From: Clarkia xantiana subsp. parviflora
Taxonomy: Eukaryota > Streptophyta > Magnoliopsida > Myrtales > Onagraceae
NCBI GenBank assembly: GCA_036873135.1
Contig: JAPTYO010000015.1
Coordinates: 10,147,683 to 10,211,682 of the forward strand
Direction: 5' to 3'
Length of the DNA stretch: 64,000 nucleotides
Shown: positions 12,403-22,960 of the stretch, in pieces
How the letters are laid out: each line of letters starts with the position of its first letter
Position numbering within the stretch: the first letter of the stretch is position 1
Notes under the pieces: model-generated
Databases searched by the model: none
Seen by the model: only the letters and a program-made list of their open reading frames with translations
What the model was told of the DNA's origin: nothing
Made by a program: the position numbers and the translations under genes

Positions 12403-13502
12403 GTGTTTTCGATCAGCAGATCTCACCGGTGTTTGATGAGGAGTAAGAGGCCAGTACGGATGGGAGTAGTTAGCTCCGGGACCGGACCTTCGATTGCGAA
12501 AAGATCGGTTTTTTGTGGTGTGAGGAGGTGTCCCCCAGTTGGAGGTAAGGGCGGTGGTGATGTCAGGGTACCATCTTCTTTCTATATTGATGCCCCCCAA
12601 TCGAGGGTCCGGGAGCCATCTTTTGCTTCTCCCTTGTTTGGTAAGTCCCGGAATGTCTGATTTTCCTTAGTGTCTATTGGTGTTTACTTTGTATCTTGTT
12701 GTAGGTAGACTTCGTCTTCCGCTTCTGAGTCGAAAGGAGTTATCTGGTCCTCCTGTTGATGGAATTGTTGGGTCTGAGTGGGCGCCTTATTACGGGCGTG
12801 GGGCTCGTTTTGACAATCAATCTTCTTTGCAGATTCCTGAGGTTGGAGTTCGTGTTTTGCAGTCTGCTATTCCTCCCGCGGATCGTGTGCCCCCTTCTAA
12901 AGGGTTGGAGGCAGTTTATGAATGGCTCATGATGTGTTGTCTCGCTATGCTTCTGTAACTTTTCTTAACCTTGTTATCCTTTAGGACATTTCTCTTTCAT
13001 GCTTTGTCCGTCTCACCCTTTGTTTCTGTCATAGGGTATTGCCGACATTGTTAATTTGTCCACCCTTGTTATTGATCTTGCTGAGGAGAAGAAGGTGTGC
13101 GAGGACACTTGTGTCTCCCTTAGTTCTAAGCTTGTTAGTTGTTTGGAGCGTAGTCGTATCACGGATTTGCAGTGCCGAGACGTGGAGAGTCATATTGCCC
13201 TTCTTAAAGAAGAGATTGAAGCTTTAAGACAGAAGTCTTATCGCGATGAGGTACTTTGTGCTGCTGAATTGGTGTCCCTTGAGGAAATGCTTCGTATGGA
13301 GGAGAAAGGGTGTGCTATCGCTGAGTATAAGGGTTCCTCCTCTTATCAGGCTGCTATCGATGTTCGCTGCTCTGTGGTTAAGCGTATTTCTTTAAAGGTG
13401 ATTCTTGAGCGTATATATATGATTGCTCCTGACTTTCCATTTTCTCAGCTTGGTGATTTGTCTGACTTTGCTGTTAGGCATATTGCCGAGATGAGGAAGT
13501 AG
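12403..13502 (+). pseudogene. gypsy-1 antisense ORF (coiled-coil protein), multi-exon
   Basis: Transcribed opposite to gypsy-1. The best exon is 13035-13502, after a TAG acceptor. It reads in frame from GIADIVNLS through a heptad-rich coiled coil (EEKKVCEDT, VESHIALLKEEIEALRQK, ELVSLEEMLRMEEKG) to APDFPFSQLGDL and a stop. It has no ATG of its own, so it is an internal or last exon. Candidate upstream exons are about 12418-12660 and 12704-12952, between GT/AG-like borders. In Tat-lineage elements an antisense ORF between pol and the 3' LTR is known; its product has no proven role. The C-terminal part (A-Y-K-x-S-x-x-Y ... PDFPFSQL) resembles the end of proteins annotated as putative gypsy-type transposon. 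Exon borders are uncertain. Confidence 0.6.
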
Positions 13503-14109
13503 TACACCTATCTCTTGTGGTGGTTTTGCGAGTTTGTGGCTTGAGGTTTCTCTTAATTTAGGTCGTACTTCTCCCTCTTGCCTTCTAGCCTCTTTATGTT
13601 TGTCTGTTTTGGGATTGGATCTCAGAATCTTCTCATAGATTGTTTGGTTGCTAAGTGGCTATGAGGTAGTCTTGAACTTGAACTCATCTTTCTTCACTGA
13701 GTTTATCAAGGGCTCCTTCTTGTGGTGTCTTCTTACTACTCTTCTTGTTGGTGGGTGGCACTCATCATTAGAATTTGGAACTCCATACCTCCTAGTTTTG
13801 CCATCTTTGTTTGATACACTTGTCTTTATTTATGGCATGCATGGCAGGGTGCCTATCTCTCCTTTTCATGATAACTTCTTGTGCCTTTGTGTGTAGTTCT
13901 TTGGTTATGGACCCTTTCTTTTCTTGTATTTCCTTTTGCATTTATTTTGTGTTTTCCTTCATCCTCATACCTGTAATCTCATCAAGAAAAAACATTATGT
14001 GTTCTTCACACGACTTTGCTTTGCAATTATTTTCTCGTTGAGTTCCTTCTTAGTGTGGTGCGACGATCTCTTCTGATACCCTTTAAATGGTATATATGGT
14101 ATTGTTAGA
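13503..14109. mobile_element. gypsy-1 internal spacer
   Basis: T-rich sequence downstream of the antisense ORF and before the tandem repeats. ORFs here are short and carry no recognisable domain. Confidence 0.4.
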
Positions 14110-14745
14110 CCAAAGATACGCTCTTGGTGGGCGTCAAATCTGTTCACGAGACAGGCTCTCGGAGGGCACTTAACGTTTCACAGGATAGGCTCCCGGAGGG
14201 CGCAAGTTAGACCAAAGATACGCTCCTGGTGGGCGTCGAGTCTGGTAGTTTGAAATCTACCTCAAGATACGCTCTTGGGGGCGTCGAATATGGTAGTTTG
14301 AAATCTACCTCAAGATACGCTCTTGGGGGCGTCGAATCTGGTAGTTTGAAATCTACCTCAAGATACGCTCTTGGGGGCGTCGAAGGTCGTAGTTTTTAGA
14401 AACCACTCTCAAGATACGCTCTTGGGGGCGTCGAAGTTCGTAGTTTTTGGAAACCACTCTCAAGATACGCTCTTGGGGGCGTCGAAGTTCGTAGTATGAA
14501 AACTACTCTCAAGATACGCTCTTGGGGGCGTCGAAGTTCGTAGTATGAAAACTACTCTCAAGATACGCTCTTGGGGGCGTTGAAGGTCGTAGTATAAAAA
14601 CTACTCTCAAGATACTCTCTTGGGGGCGTCGAAGTTCGTAGTATGAAAACTACTCTCAAGATACGCTCTTGGGGGCGTTGAAGGTCGTAGTATAAAAACT
14701 ACTCTCAAGATACGCTCTTGGGGGCGTCGAGGGTGTTGCTGACTT
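14110..14745. repeat. gypsy-1 minisatellite, 48-51-bp unit, ~10 regular copies
   Basis: Ten copies start CAAGATACGCTCTTGGGGGC at 14263, 14311, 14359, 14410, 14461, 14510, 14559, 14608, 14657 and 14706. Spacing is 48-51 bp, and more degenerate copies precede them from 14110. Each unit holds a CAAGA...TCTTG stem and many also a GTAGT...ACTAC stem. It lies in the 3' untranslated part of the element, downstream of integrase in element sense. Confidence 0.92.
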
Positions 14746-15028
14746 GGAAGTCATATCTGTGTAAGGATAACATAATGATTATATCACCACCTTCTTTGAA
14801 AGATACTTTTGAGTAACTTCTACTTCATTAGGAGCATTCATGCTTTATGTACACTTGGGGTGTCTTGGACGGATCAAGACACCCTTTGGAGGAAATCAAA
14901 GATAGTTGTAGAGTCGGAGTAGCTTCTTGAGTTCTCCTTCTCAAAAGTTGTTTTTGGAAAATTTAAGCAATTATATGTAATGACTTGAAATAAATCCAAG
15001 GATATGGTCTTTTACTTGTGTTGTCTTC

Positions 15029-15589
15029 TCAGACGTAGAACTTCTTTAGGTGTTCTCCACTGAAGGTGTTTGTGGAGATATACCCATCCCCATCCTCTAG
15101 GCGGTAAGCATTTGCGTATGGAACTGATGCTATCTTATATGGCCCTTCCCATTTTGGAGATAATTTTCTGACTTGGTCTAAGTGTGAGAACTCGTTCTTT
15201 CTGAGCACTAGTTCTCTTACGTGGAATTGCCTCTCCTTGACTTGGCGGTTGTAATATCTTGCGGATACAAGGCGCATTCGTGCATGTGCTTCCTCTGAGT
15301 TCCATCTTTTATCATCCACAAGGTCTAAGTCTAAGAGCCTTGCTTTGTTGTTCTCATGCTCTTCAAAGTACGTGGTCCTTAGTGATGATACAACCATTTC
15401 TGCTGGTGCCACCGCTTCAGTCCCGTATACTAGGCCAAATGGTGTTTCTCCTGTGGCTATCTTTGGTGTTGTTCGCACTGCCCATAGAACATTTTCCAAT
15501 TCATCTACCCAACTTCCCTTGGTAGCGTGGAGTCTTTTCTTTAAACCGTCTAGCACTATTTTATTTGCCGACTCTACTTGCCCGTTTGT
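15029..15589 (-). pseudogene. gypsy-1 integrase C-terminal part
   Basis: This reading frame follows the stop at 15590-15592 and stays in the same frame as the large pol ORF. It begins with the TNGQVE segment carrying the third catalytic acidic residue of the DDE triad. It then shows WAVRTTPKIATGETPF and a C-terminal module around KWEGPYKI, typical of the gypsy integrase tail. It ends EHLKKFYV and a stop. It is one polyprotein with 15590-18130, cut by a single nonsense codon; it is not an independent gene. Confidence 0.9.
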
Positions 15590-18130
15590 CTAGGGGTGCT
15601 TTACTGATGCGAAGCGTTGCTCTATATTCAGCCTTTCACAGTACCATTGCAGTTTCTTGCTCTTGAATTGTGGACCATTATCACTTATTATGGCTTTTGG
15701 GACTCCGTATCTCGAGACAATGTGAGATTGAATGAAGTTAACGATTTGCTCGTCTGTTGTCTTTCCCATTGGCTTCTCTTCTATCCACTTGGAAAAGTAG
15801 TCTATTGCTACTATTATGCTAGTTTTCTGCCCTTTTGTTCTTGGTAGGGGGCCTATCAGATCAATCCCCCACTGTGCGAATGGCCAGGCTCCCGATATGG
15901 AACTTAGCTTTGCTGCTGGGGCTGTTATATTTCTGGAGTACCTTTGGCAGTGATCACATTTTTGTACCAAGTCTGCTGCTTCTTTGCTCATTGTTGGCCA
16001 ATAGTATCCTAGGTTGTAGACCTTTATGATTATTGATCGTGCTCCTTCATGGCCCCCCGCATCTCCTTCATGAAGCTCTGCAAGTACTCTCTCTGTTTCT
16101 GGGTACGTTATGCATTTGAGGAAGGGTGTGGAGTACCCTTTTTTGTAGAGTTCAGTATCCATCATTGCATAATTTCTAGCCATCCTTTCAATCTTGACTG
16201 CCTCCATTTTATCCTCTGGGAGCTTTCCTTCCGTGATGTATTGACGCATTGGGGTCATCCAGGCTTCTCCTTCATCTATTACTAGAGTCTCCATTTGTTC
16301 TATCACCGATTGCCTTCTTTGCTCTACAAAGTGAACCTCTTTGCCTGCTTCTGCCCCTAGGGCTAGTTTGCTTAAGGCGTCCGCCTCCTGGTTTTGTTCT
16401 CTTGGGACTGACTCAATGTCGAAGCTTTGGAAGCTCTTTATTAGGTCCCTGGCTTGTTGTAGGTATTTATGCATTTTTTCAGACTTTGCAGTGTAAATTC
16501 CTTTCACTTGATTGACAAGTTGAGAATCGCACTTAACTCTTAGGTGCTTTGCCCCTACTCCTTTGGTTATTCTCAAGCCTGTTATCAGTGCTTCGTATTC
16601 AGCCTCATTGTTGGTTGCCTTGAAGGTAAGTGCCATGGCATAGCGGAGAGGTGTATCCCTACTTGGTGGGTATAATAGGAGGCCTGCACCTGAACCTCCC
16701 CCGTTGGATGACCCATCGGTATGCATCTCCCATAACTCTTCTGGTGGTTTCTCCTGACTACTACTCGCCTCACTTGTAGTTTTGATTTCTCCCAAGTCTT
16801 CATCTGGATTAATTCCGGTGAATTCGGCAATAAAATATGCTAGAGCCTGCCCTTTTATAGTTGTTCTAGGGGCAAAGTGAATGCGAAACTCACTTAGCTC
16901 AATTGCCCATTTGGTCAGTCTTCCCGATGTATCTGGTCTTTGGAGGAAGTGTTTCAATGGTTGGTCTGTGAGGACTGTTACTTCATGCCCATGAAAATAT
17001 GGTCTCAACTTCCTTGCGGATATGATCAGTGCATAGAGGTACTTTTCTATTGGCAAGTAGTTGATCTCATATTTTGCCAATGTTTTACTTACGAAGTATA
17101 CTGTCAATTGTGCAGCGTTTTCTTCTTTTATTAGCACTGAGCTTACTGCCACGTTGCTCACGGAGATGTAGAGGTAGAGGGGCTCCCCTGGTGTAGGCTT
17201 TGCTAGGGGTGGTAGTGTCTTTAGATGTTGTTTGAGTTGTTGGAAGGCTTCTTCACATCTTGGTGTCCATTCGAACTTCTTGTTTGCCCTTAGCACCTCA
17301 AAGAAGGGTAGTGCTTTGTCTCCTATTTTGGACAGGAATCTGTTAAGAGCTGCCAACCTCCCATTCAGTCGTTGAACCTCTTTGTGTTTCGTAGGTGACT
17401 GCATTTCTTCAATTGCTTGCAGTTTCTCGGGGTTTACCTCTATGCCTCGCTGACTTACCATGAAGCCTAAAAACTTCCCTGATTGTACCCCAAATGCACA
17501 TTTGTTTGGGTTTAGGCGGACTTGGTATTGCCTCATTCTCTCAAACGTTGAGCGAAGGTTTTCCACATGGTCTTTCTTCTTTTTGGATTTGATGATCATG
17601 TCGTCCACGTATGCCTCCATTGTCTTTCCTATCATGTCCCCGAAGATTTTGTTGACCATTCTTTGATATGTCGCTCCAACATTTATGAGTCCGAAGGGCA
17701 TCACCGTGTAATGGTATATCTCGCTGTCAGCGTAGAATGCTGTGTGAGGGGCGTCTTCAGGGGCCATTTTTATCTCGTTATATCCTGAGTATGCATCCAT
17801 GAAGCTCATTAGTTGGTGAACTGATGTTGCATCCACTAACTGATCTATTCTTGGGAGTGGGTATGAGTCCTTAGGACATGCTTTGTTTAGGTCGCGATAA
17901 TCGATGCACATTCTCCAACTTCCTCCCGCCTTCTTTACCAGTACTGGGTTTGCCACCCATGTTTGGAATCTGATTTCCTTGATGAAATTTGCTTTCAATA
18001 GCCTTTCCACTTCTTCCTGGATAGCTATCTTCTTGCTTCCTCCCATTGGCCTTACCTTTTGTGTTATTGGTCGCGTTGCCGCGTCTATATTGAGCTTGTG
18101 TGAAATTACTTCTTTTGACATTCCTGACAT
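15590..18130 (-). pseudogene. gypsy-1 pol: reverse transcriptase, two RNase H domains, integrase N-terminal part
   Basis: The 846-residue frame copies the element RNA into DNA and integrates it. Reverse transcriptase spans about residues 30-270, with catalytic D112 (FMDAYSG) and Y-V-D-D at 174-177. A first RNase H-like domain (about 300-430) lacks the usual first catalytic Asp (YISVSNVAV). A second RNase H (about 465-592) is intact in motif: D472 (TDGSS), E511 (NNEAEYEAL), D535 (CDSQL), D584 (ADALSK). This dual arrangement is diagnostic for Tat. The integrase zinc finger has H687, H694, C725, C728; the catalytic core shows D757 (WGIDLIG) and D817 (SDNGPQF). The frame ends at a TAG (15590-15592) just before the third catalytic residue. 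Upstream, a TAA at 18161-18163 interrupts the frame before the PFAWS motif. Both make this copy non-functional. Confidence 0.95.
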
Positions 18131-18308
18131 ATCGCTAGGTGACCAGGCGAACGGATCTTTTTATTCCCTTAGTAAAGCTACTAAGTGCTTTTCCCCTGAG
18201 ATAAGGCGGTCCCGATTTTTGCCTTCCTATCGGGCTCTTCTATGAGTATCTCTTTTAATTCCTCCATGGAGACGGGTATCCCATGATCCTCTCTTGGGTC
18301 CTCATCTA

Positions 18309-18926
18309 TTATAGGACCTCTTTTGTTATTTTCTTCTTGCTTAGTGCAATCCTTGCACATTTCCTTGCAACCTTCTGGTTACCCTTTACCTCTCCTATTC
18401 CTTGGCTTGTGGGGAATTTCATTTTCTGATGTAATGTTGATGGCACCATGCCCCACTTGTTGATTTTAGTGGTACCCAGGACTCCATTGTATTCCTCCAT
18501 TTCTTCTGTGATGAAGAAAGGGACATAGATCTTTAGCTGCCTCTGGCCTATCCCCAATGTCACGGGTAGTGTGACTGCCCCCAGTGGGTATGTTGTCTCT
18601 CCTGAAAATACCACCAAGGGGGAGTGAACCTGATTTATGCTACTTGGCCTTACTCCCAGTATCTCGATGACTGAGCTTCCACTGTCTACCAGGATTCTTC
18701 CAATGTCCATATCAGTGATCTTCATTGTTATGACTAGGGCATCCCTGTTGTCTGGTAACACATGTTCCATGTCCCTTTTTGAAAATTGTATTATATCTTC
18801 TTTCTTTTCTTCTACTTGCTCTTCTTTTGGTTTATGGTCCTCTAACTGTGCCATATACGCTTCTCTGGCATTCACTGACTCTCCTCCAGCTCCGTAACCT
18901 CCATGAATGACATATACGCTTGCCAT
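18309..18926 (-). CDS. gypsy-1 aspartic protease ORF directly after the PBS
   Basis: The 205-residue ORF starts 34 bases from the PBS with MASVYVIHGG. The YVIHGG...GES...ARE.Y segment corresponds to the linker that in Tat polyproteins precedes the protease. The protease active site D-S-G is at residues 81-83 (LVDSGSSV), and a second hydrophobic strand (PLGAVTLPVTLG) follows. No capsid domain or CCHC zinc knuckle precedes it, so gag is missing altogether. The gypsy-3 remnant at 29441-29597 has the same PBS-to-YVIH arrangement, so I infer a subfamily trait and not a private deletion. The ORF is in a different frame from the RT ORF downstream; a frame change and a stop separate them. Confidence 0.85.
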   Translation of the reverse strand: MASVYVIHGGYGAGGESVNAREAYMAQLEDHKPKEEQVEEKKEDIIQFSKRDMEHVLPDNRDALVITMKITDMDIGRILVDSGSSVIEILGVRPSSINQVHSPLVVFSGETTYPLGAVTLPVTLGIGQRQLKIYVPFFITEEMEEYNGVLGTTKINKWGMVPSTLHQKMKFPTSQGIGEVKGNQKVARKCARIALSKKKITKEVL

Positions 18927-18960
18927 CTGGCTGGTGATAATTAGGCTTTCTATTCGAAAC

Positions 18961-18977
18961 CCACAGACGGTGCCAAG
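18961..18977 (-). other. gypsy-1 primer binding site
   Basis: Read on the minus strand, TTGGCACCGTCTGTGG follows the 5' LTR. It resembles the TGGCGCCGTC-type PBS of gypsy-3 and the LARD. The first bases fit a tRNA ending in GGCGCCA, but I cannot name the tRNA with certainty. Confidence 0.75.
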
Positions 18978-19274
18978 TGTTAGGTTCTAAGCTTTAGGTC
19001 AACGGGTCGTCGGCCTAAATCCTATTCCTCACTGGTGAACTAGCGGATCCTGTGCTTCCTGGGTTCGGTCGTTCCGTTCCTTTCCTTCTTCTCCCTTCGC
19101 CCTGCAAAAGGGGCAGTATCAAGCACGGAGGGGGGGGGGGTGGTGCTTGATGAACCCTCTCCGATGCCTAAGTCAGTATGTCTTCTCTAGAGAGATAAAG
19201 TTTAAAGTCTAGAGAGATGTCAGAGCTAAATTGCACAGTTAGCCAAGATGATCAAATGAATGGTGAAAAGGTTG

Positions 19275-19282
19275 TATTTATA
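19275..19282 (-). promoter_or_regulatory. gypsy-1 LTR TATA box
   Basis: TATAAATA on the minus strand in the 5' LTR. The same box is at 10785-10792 in the 3' LTR and at 60187-60194 in gypsy-5. Function is inferred. Confidence 0.5.
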
Positions 19283-19494
19283 GGCAACGGTGTCATTAAG
19301 GTTGTTTAATGACATCGTTAACCTTTAACACAATTAATTAGCCCTTGATCACATAATTAAATCCTTAAAGCACGGAGATGTTGGCGGGAATAATCCAAGT
19401 GTGAGAGTCGGAAAATGGTACCGGGGCCATTGGGTGTGGGGAGAAAATCCGACCCCCAAGGGTAGGGGTTGGGTGTGGCCACCCAACCCCTCCC

Positions 19495-19602
19495 TAGGGG
19501 AGATAGGGTTGGCCAACCCTATCTCCCCTATGGGAGATCGGGTTGGCCTACCCGATCTCCCCTAGGGGAGATCGGGTCAGATCGGGTTGGCTGACCCGAT
19601 CT
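19495..19602. repeat. cluster of three GC-rich palindromes in the gypsy-1 5' LTR
   Basis: 19495-19530 is a perfect 36-bp palindrome centred on GGCC. 19532-19561 is a 30-bp near-perfect palindrome. From about 19564 a third has 16-bp perfect arms (GGGGAGATCGGGTCAG and its complement) around a 10-base loop. The partner LTR has only a short GGGAGGTCGGGTG / CACCCGACCTC remnant at this place. Confidence 0.9.
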
Positions 19603-19809
19603 CCCCTTAGGGTAGGTCGGGTGTGGCCACCCGACCTCACCTAGGTGAGTTCGTCGCGGTCCGGACGAGTATTTTAACCTCGTCCGGACCATTGGTGTTT
19701 CGGCAGGGTATTTGGGTCGAAGTTTCAATTTATAAACATTAACGGGGTGATCAAAATAAAATGATTCGGAAGTCAACGGGTTCAAATTGGGCGTATATCC
19801 ATTAATAAG

Positions 19810-21240
19810 GATAAAGTGAGTCCTGAAAGAAGGCTCACCACTGATGGAAAAGGTCGAGCTATACACAGCTCGACTCGTCGCAAAAGGCTGTACCCAACTT
19901 CACGGAGTGGACTTTGACGAAACATACTCAACACTCGTGCGTAAAACCAGGGTGCAGGGCCATTCATGGTCATGGTTGTAGGTTCGGATTACGAACCTCA
20001 CCAAATGAGTATAAAGACCGCATTCCTCCTCCGAAACTTGGAGGAAGAGATCTACATGGAGCAACCGGAGGGTTTTATTACTCCTGGTAACGAACGTAAA
20101 AGTTTGCAAACTCCATAGGTCCATCTACGGTCTTGAATAGTCGTCTCGGCAATGATATCGCAAATTCCACGAGGAAATCGTAGGAAACGGATTTGTTAAT
20201 TTTAGGATCCGTGCGTGTATTACAAGACCTCCGGGTCTAAGTATGTCATCTTAACTTTATACGTGGACGACATAATCATTTCCGCAAACGACATGAGTTT
20301 TATGAACAAATCAAAGTCCTGGTTGGCATCTGTATTTGAGATGAAAGACATGGGAGAGGCCACGTACATCTTGGGCATTAAAATTGCTAGAGATCGGGCT
20401 ACCCGGAAATTGTGTCTGTCTCAAGAAGCCTATATCAACAAGCTGTTGAAAAGGATTCAGATTACAAGATGCCAAAATCCGTGGAAACGCCAATGTTGAT
20501 TGGGTGCGCACTGTCAGAACATGACGGCCCCCAAGAACCTGGCAGAGCGTGAACAGATGAAGGGTGCAGAGTCTTTGAGCATGGTCGGTAGTTTGATATA
20601 CGCCATGCAATGCACCCGTCCGGATATCTGTTATGCCATGGGCCTAGTAGCACGTTTCCTATCAGATCCTGGTCATCAACATTTAAAGACTATAAAAAGA
20701 GGAACTCGTTATCCGAAAAGGTACTGCCGACTACGAACTGTGCTATGAGGGCATGTAGTTAGAATTGACTGATTACATTGACGCCGACCGTGGTGGCAAT
20801 CCAGATGATCGTAAGTCCACCACAGGAGGAGCAATCCTCATTGCTAATGCCGTCATTTCATGGATGAGTAAGAAGCAAATATAAGTCGCACTGTCTACAA
20901 TGGAATCGGAATTCGTAGCTCTCTCTAAGAATGCACAGAAAGCAGTCTGGCTTAAAAGGATTCTAACTGCGCTGCTTGGTGGCGATGTCAAGAATAAACC
21001 TGTGAAGGTCTTCTCTGACAGTCAAGCAGCCATTGCGGCAGTTAAGAATCCGAAGTACCATAGTTGTAGCAGACACATTGATATGAAATAATTAATGCTA
21101 AATTTATGGTGGTAGACAATATTATCACTATGGAATACTCGTCCACCAATAACTTGGTAACAGACCCATTAACTAAACCATTACGCAGGGAGATATTCGA
21201 AAAGCATGTAAAACTGCTTGGATTGCATAGGGTTTAGAAA
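19810..21240 (+). pseudogene. copia A reverse transcriptase-RNase H, degenerate
   Basis: This continues the copia frame interrupted by gypsy-1 at 10485. Fragments in changing frames match the copy at 24951-26512. 20215-20499 has LTLYVDDIII and FEMKDMGEATYILGIKIARD of RT; 20500-20748 has SMVGSLIYAM and CTRPDICYAMGL; 20900-21091 has the RNase H segment VFSDSQAAIAAVKNPKYHS. Several frameshifts and stops separate them, so it cannot make an enzyme. Confidence 0.85.
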
Positions 21241-22370
21241 TGGTATGTATCTGTGATAACATTTTGATATTAGAAAGTTACATTTTTTAAGCGAAAGAAT
21301 TGCAACTGAGTTTATGATCAATCGACGTTATAAATTTTTGATTACATCAGATTTACGGTCTATAAACTAAGTCGTAGGAGGACGCAATCCTCTGCCAAAC
21401 TTTGTCGAATGTGGGCTTTACCTATTCACACAGGTACGGTCATCTTGCGGTGGAGGGAGGCCTCCACCAAACAAGACTGGCTAAGAGTCAGGGGGATAAA
21501 CCTGACTAAGCAAGACAATTATCTAGTTTCGAAGTAACTCGACGTGATCTTCATTTTGCATATCGCCGTGATGAACTTCGTTCGTCATTGAACCACATTC
21601 TAAGCCAGATGAGAATCTGTGATAGTATGATTGACATATCCCTTTCATGTGAACCCAAAAGGTTCAGGTATGCTATCAACGCGTGCTTCATACCACGCGT
21701 GCCACGTTCGACCACGGGGTCACAGCTCGGTTGTGCTAAGAGGGAATCCTCGTGATTATGGCGGGCGCGAAATTCTTCACCTCGAGCGTGTGATTGATCC
21801 CATGAGCCTTATGAAGAGGCATCTAATGTATCCTCACGGACTCAGAATTCATATCTAAGGTCAGTCTCAATGCTCGCTTCCCGGCGTACGAGCGTAGTGC
21901 TGAACAAAAAGGCCCAGTGACCACGTCTTTGGAAACCGGTTGGATCTTACTAAGGATATGAGCAATGGGGATGGTCAAGTTCACCTGTAATTCACCAACT
22001 CTTGTATTCACTAGATGGCCACCAACCGAATATTAGTTGAAGGTTGTGAATACTTGTACGGATGCCTTGGAAAAGTGTTCCTATGTGGAGACTAGGCAAA
22101 TGGAGAATTATCAGTTGACCTAGGATACAGCGCGGTACAATATAAATGTTGTTTATAACAAGTTGATTGGAGAAAAGGGAATCAACGTTCCGCGAGTGCT
22201 ACAACACTCCTAACAGATGAGTAGCACGATGCCCGTCGTATCCGCCGGCCGCATGTCAAACCTCGTATGAACTATTCGGAAGCAAGGAACAGATCAAATG
22301 AGAGAAATATTGATGCAGATTTGGACGACAATACATTAACAGGCACCCTCCCATTCCGGCGAGTGGGAGC
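21241..22370 (+). mobile_element. copia A 3' untranslated region and PPT
   Basis: The 1.1-kb non-coding stretch between RNase H and the 3' LTR is collinear with the corresponding part of the outer copia (26513-28480, minus its hAT insertion). The polypurine tract GAGTGGGAGC (22361-22370) abuts the 3' LTR. Confidence 0.75.
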
Positions 22371-22955
22371 TGTAAGTATATGGTAATGGGCGCCGTAATT
22401 GGTAGCTCATAATATGTATAGTTTACCTAATGAACTTGGGTAAACGTCACATTAGGGTAATTGGGCTAGACCCAAATCCCAATTGACATGGGAGGCCCAA
22501 AATTGGGCCTCCCCAAATACATAGGCCGACCGAAATATGCAAGGAGGATAAAGTGCTTCTCCTATAAATAAGAGGTGTTACGGGATTTTTAGGGTTAATC
22601 ACAATTCCCTCACAAGAGTGTTTTAGAGAGAAAAACCCTCCCCCCATAACACCTAGTTCGGCCGAACCATATCCCTTACCAATGGTGTGCCAAATTTCCT
22701 TTGAGAAAACTCTCCAGAGATCTGTCCCCGTGCCAAGAATCGATCAGAGGCTTTGCTGTGGAGATTGCACCACGTAGGGCTTCTCTAATAAGAACCTCTA
22801 CGGGTCCCAACCGGAGGATCGTGAACTCCCTCCTGAGAAGATCTTGGGTCTACGGATCACCTTAAATGTATGTGTGAAACTTCCGCTGCGTAATTCCAAT
22901 TACTAGCATGTACCTTGTTTAAGTATCCATAGTGATTACTCCCCGTAATCTAATA
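22371..22955 (+). repeat. copia A 3' LTR
   Basis: It matches 5176-5778 from its first bases (TGTAAGTATATGG) to CGTAATCTAATA. A deletion of about 19 bp removes one arm of the hairpin upstream of the TATA box (TATAAATA, 22563-22570). TATAT follows (22956-22960). Confidence 0.9.
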
Positions 22956-22960
22956 TATAT

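Larger units (their letters stand above)
10486..19804 (-). mobile_element. gypsy-1: Tat-type Ty3/gypsy retrotransposon without gag
   Basis: LTRs lie at 18978-19804 (5', because the element runs on the minus strand) and 10486-11201 (3'), flanked by ATAAG at 10481-10485 and 19805-19809. In element order it has PBS, protease ORF, RT, degenerate RNase H, second RNase H, integrase, a tandem-repeat region, an antisense ORF, PPT and 3' LTR. The dual RNase H, antisense ORF and repeat-rich 3' region are hallmarks of the Tat lineage. Gag is absent, and pol is broken by a frame change and nonsense codons. Confidence 0.93.
18978..19804 (-). repeat. gypsy-1 5' LTR
   Basis: It matches 10486-11201 from TGTTAGGTTCTAAGC to ATATCCATTA and is flanked by ATAAG (19805-19809). 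It is 827 bp; the excess over the other LTR is the palindrome cluster at 19495-19602. The terminal CA appears as TA here. Confidence 0.92.
5176..22955 (+). mobile_element. copia A, complete LTR retrotransposon interrupted by gypsy-1
   Basis: The LTRs at 5176-5778 and 22371-22955 are nearly identical. The flanking 5-bp duplication is TATAT (5171-5175 and 22956-22960). A canonical copia PBS follows the 5' LTR and a purine-rich PPT precedes the 3' LTR. Without the 9.3-kb gypsy insertion the element is about 8.5 kb. The only recognisable coding capacity is a degenerate reverse transcriptase-RNase H region. Gag, protease and most of integrase cannot be seen. Confidence 0.9.

Noticed and set aside
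14263..14745. CRISPR-like array of regular repeats with stem-loops
   Set aside because: The repeats are contiguous with no unique spacers, and the context is a plant retrotransposon.
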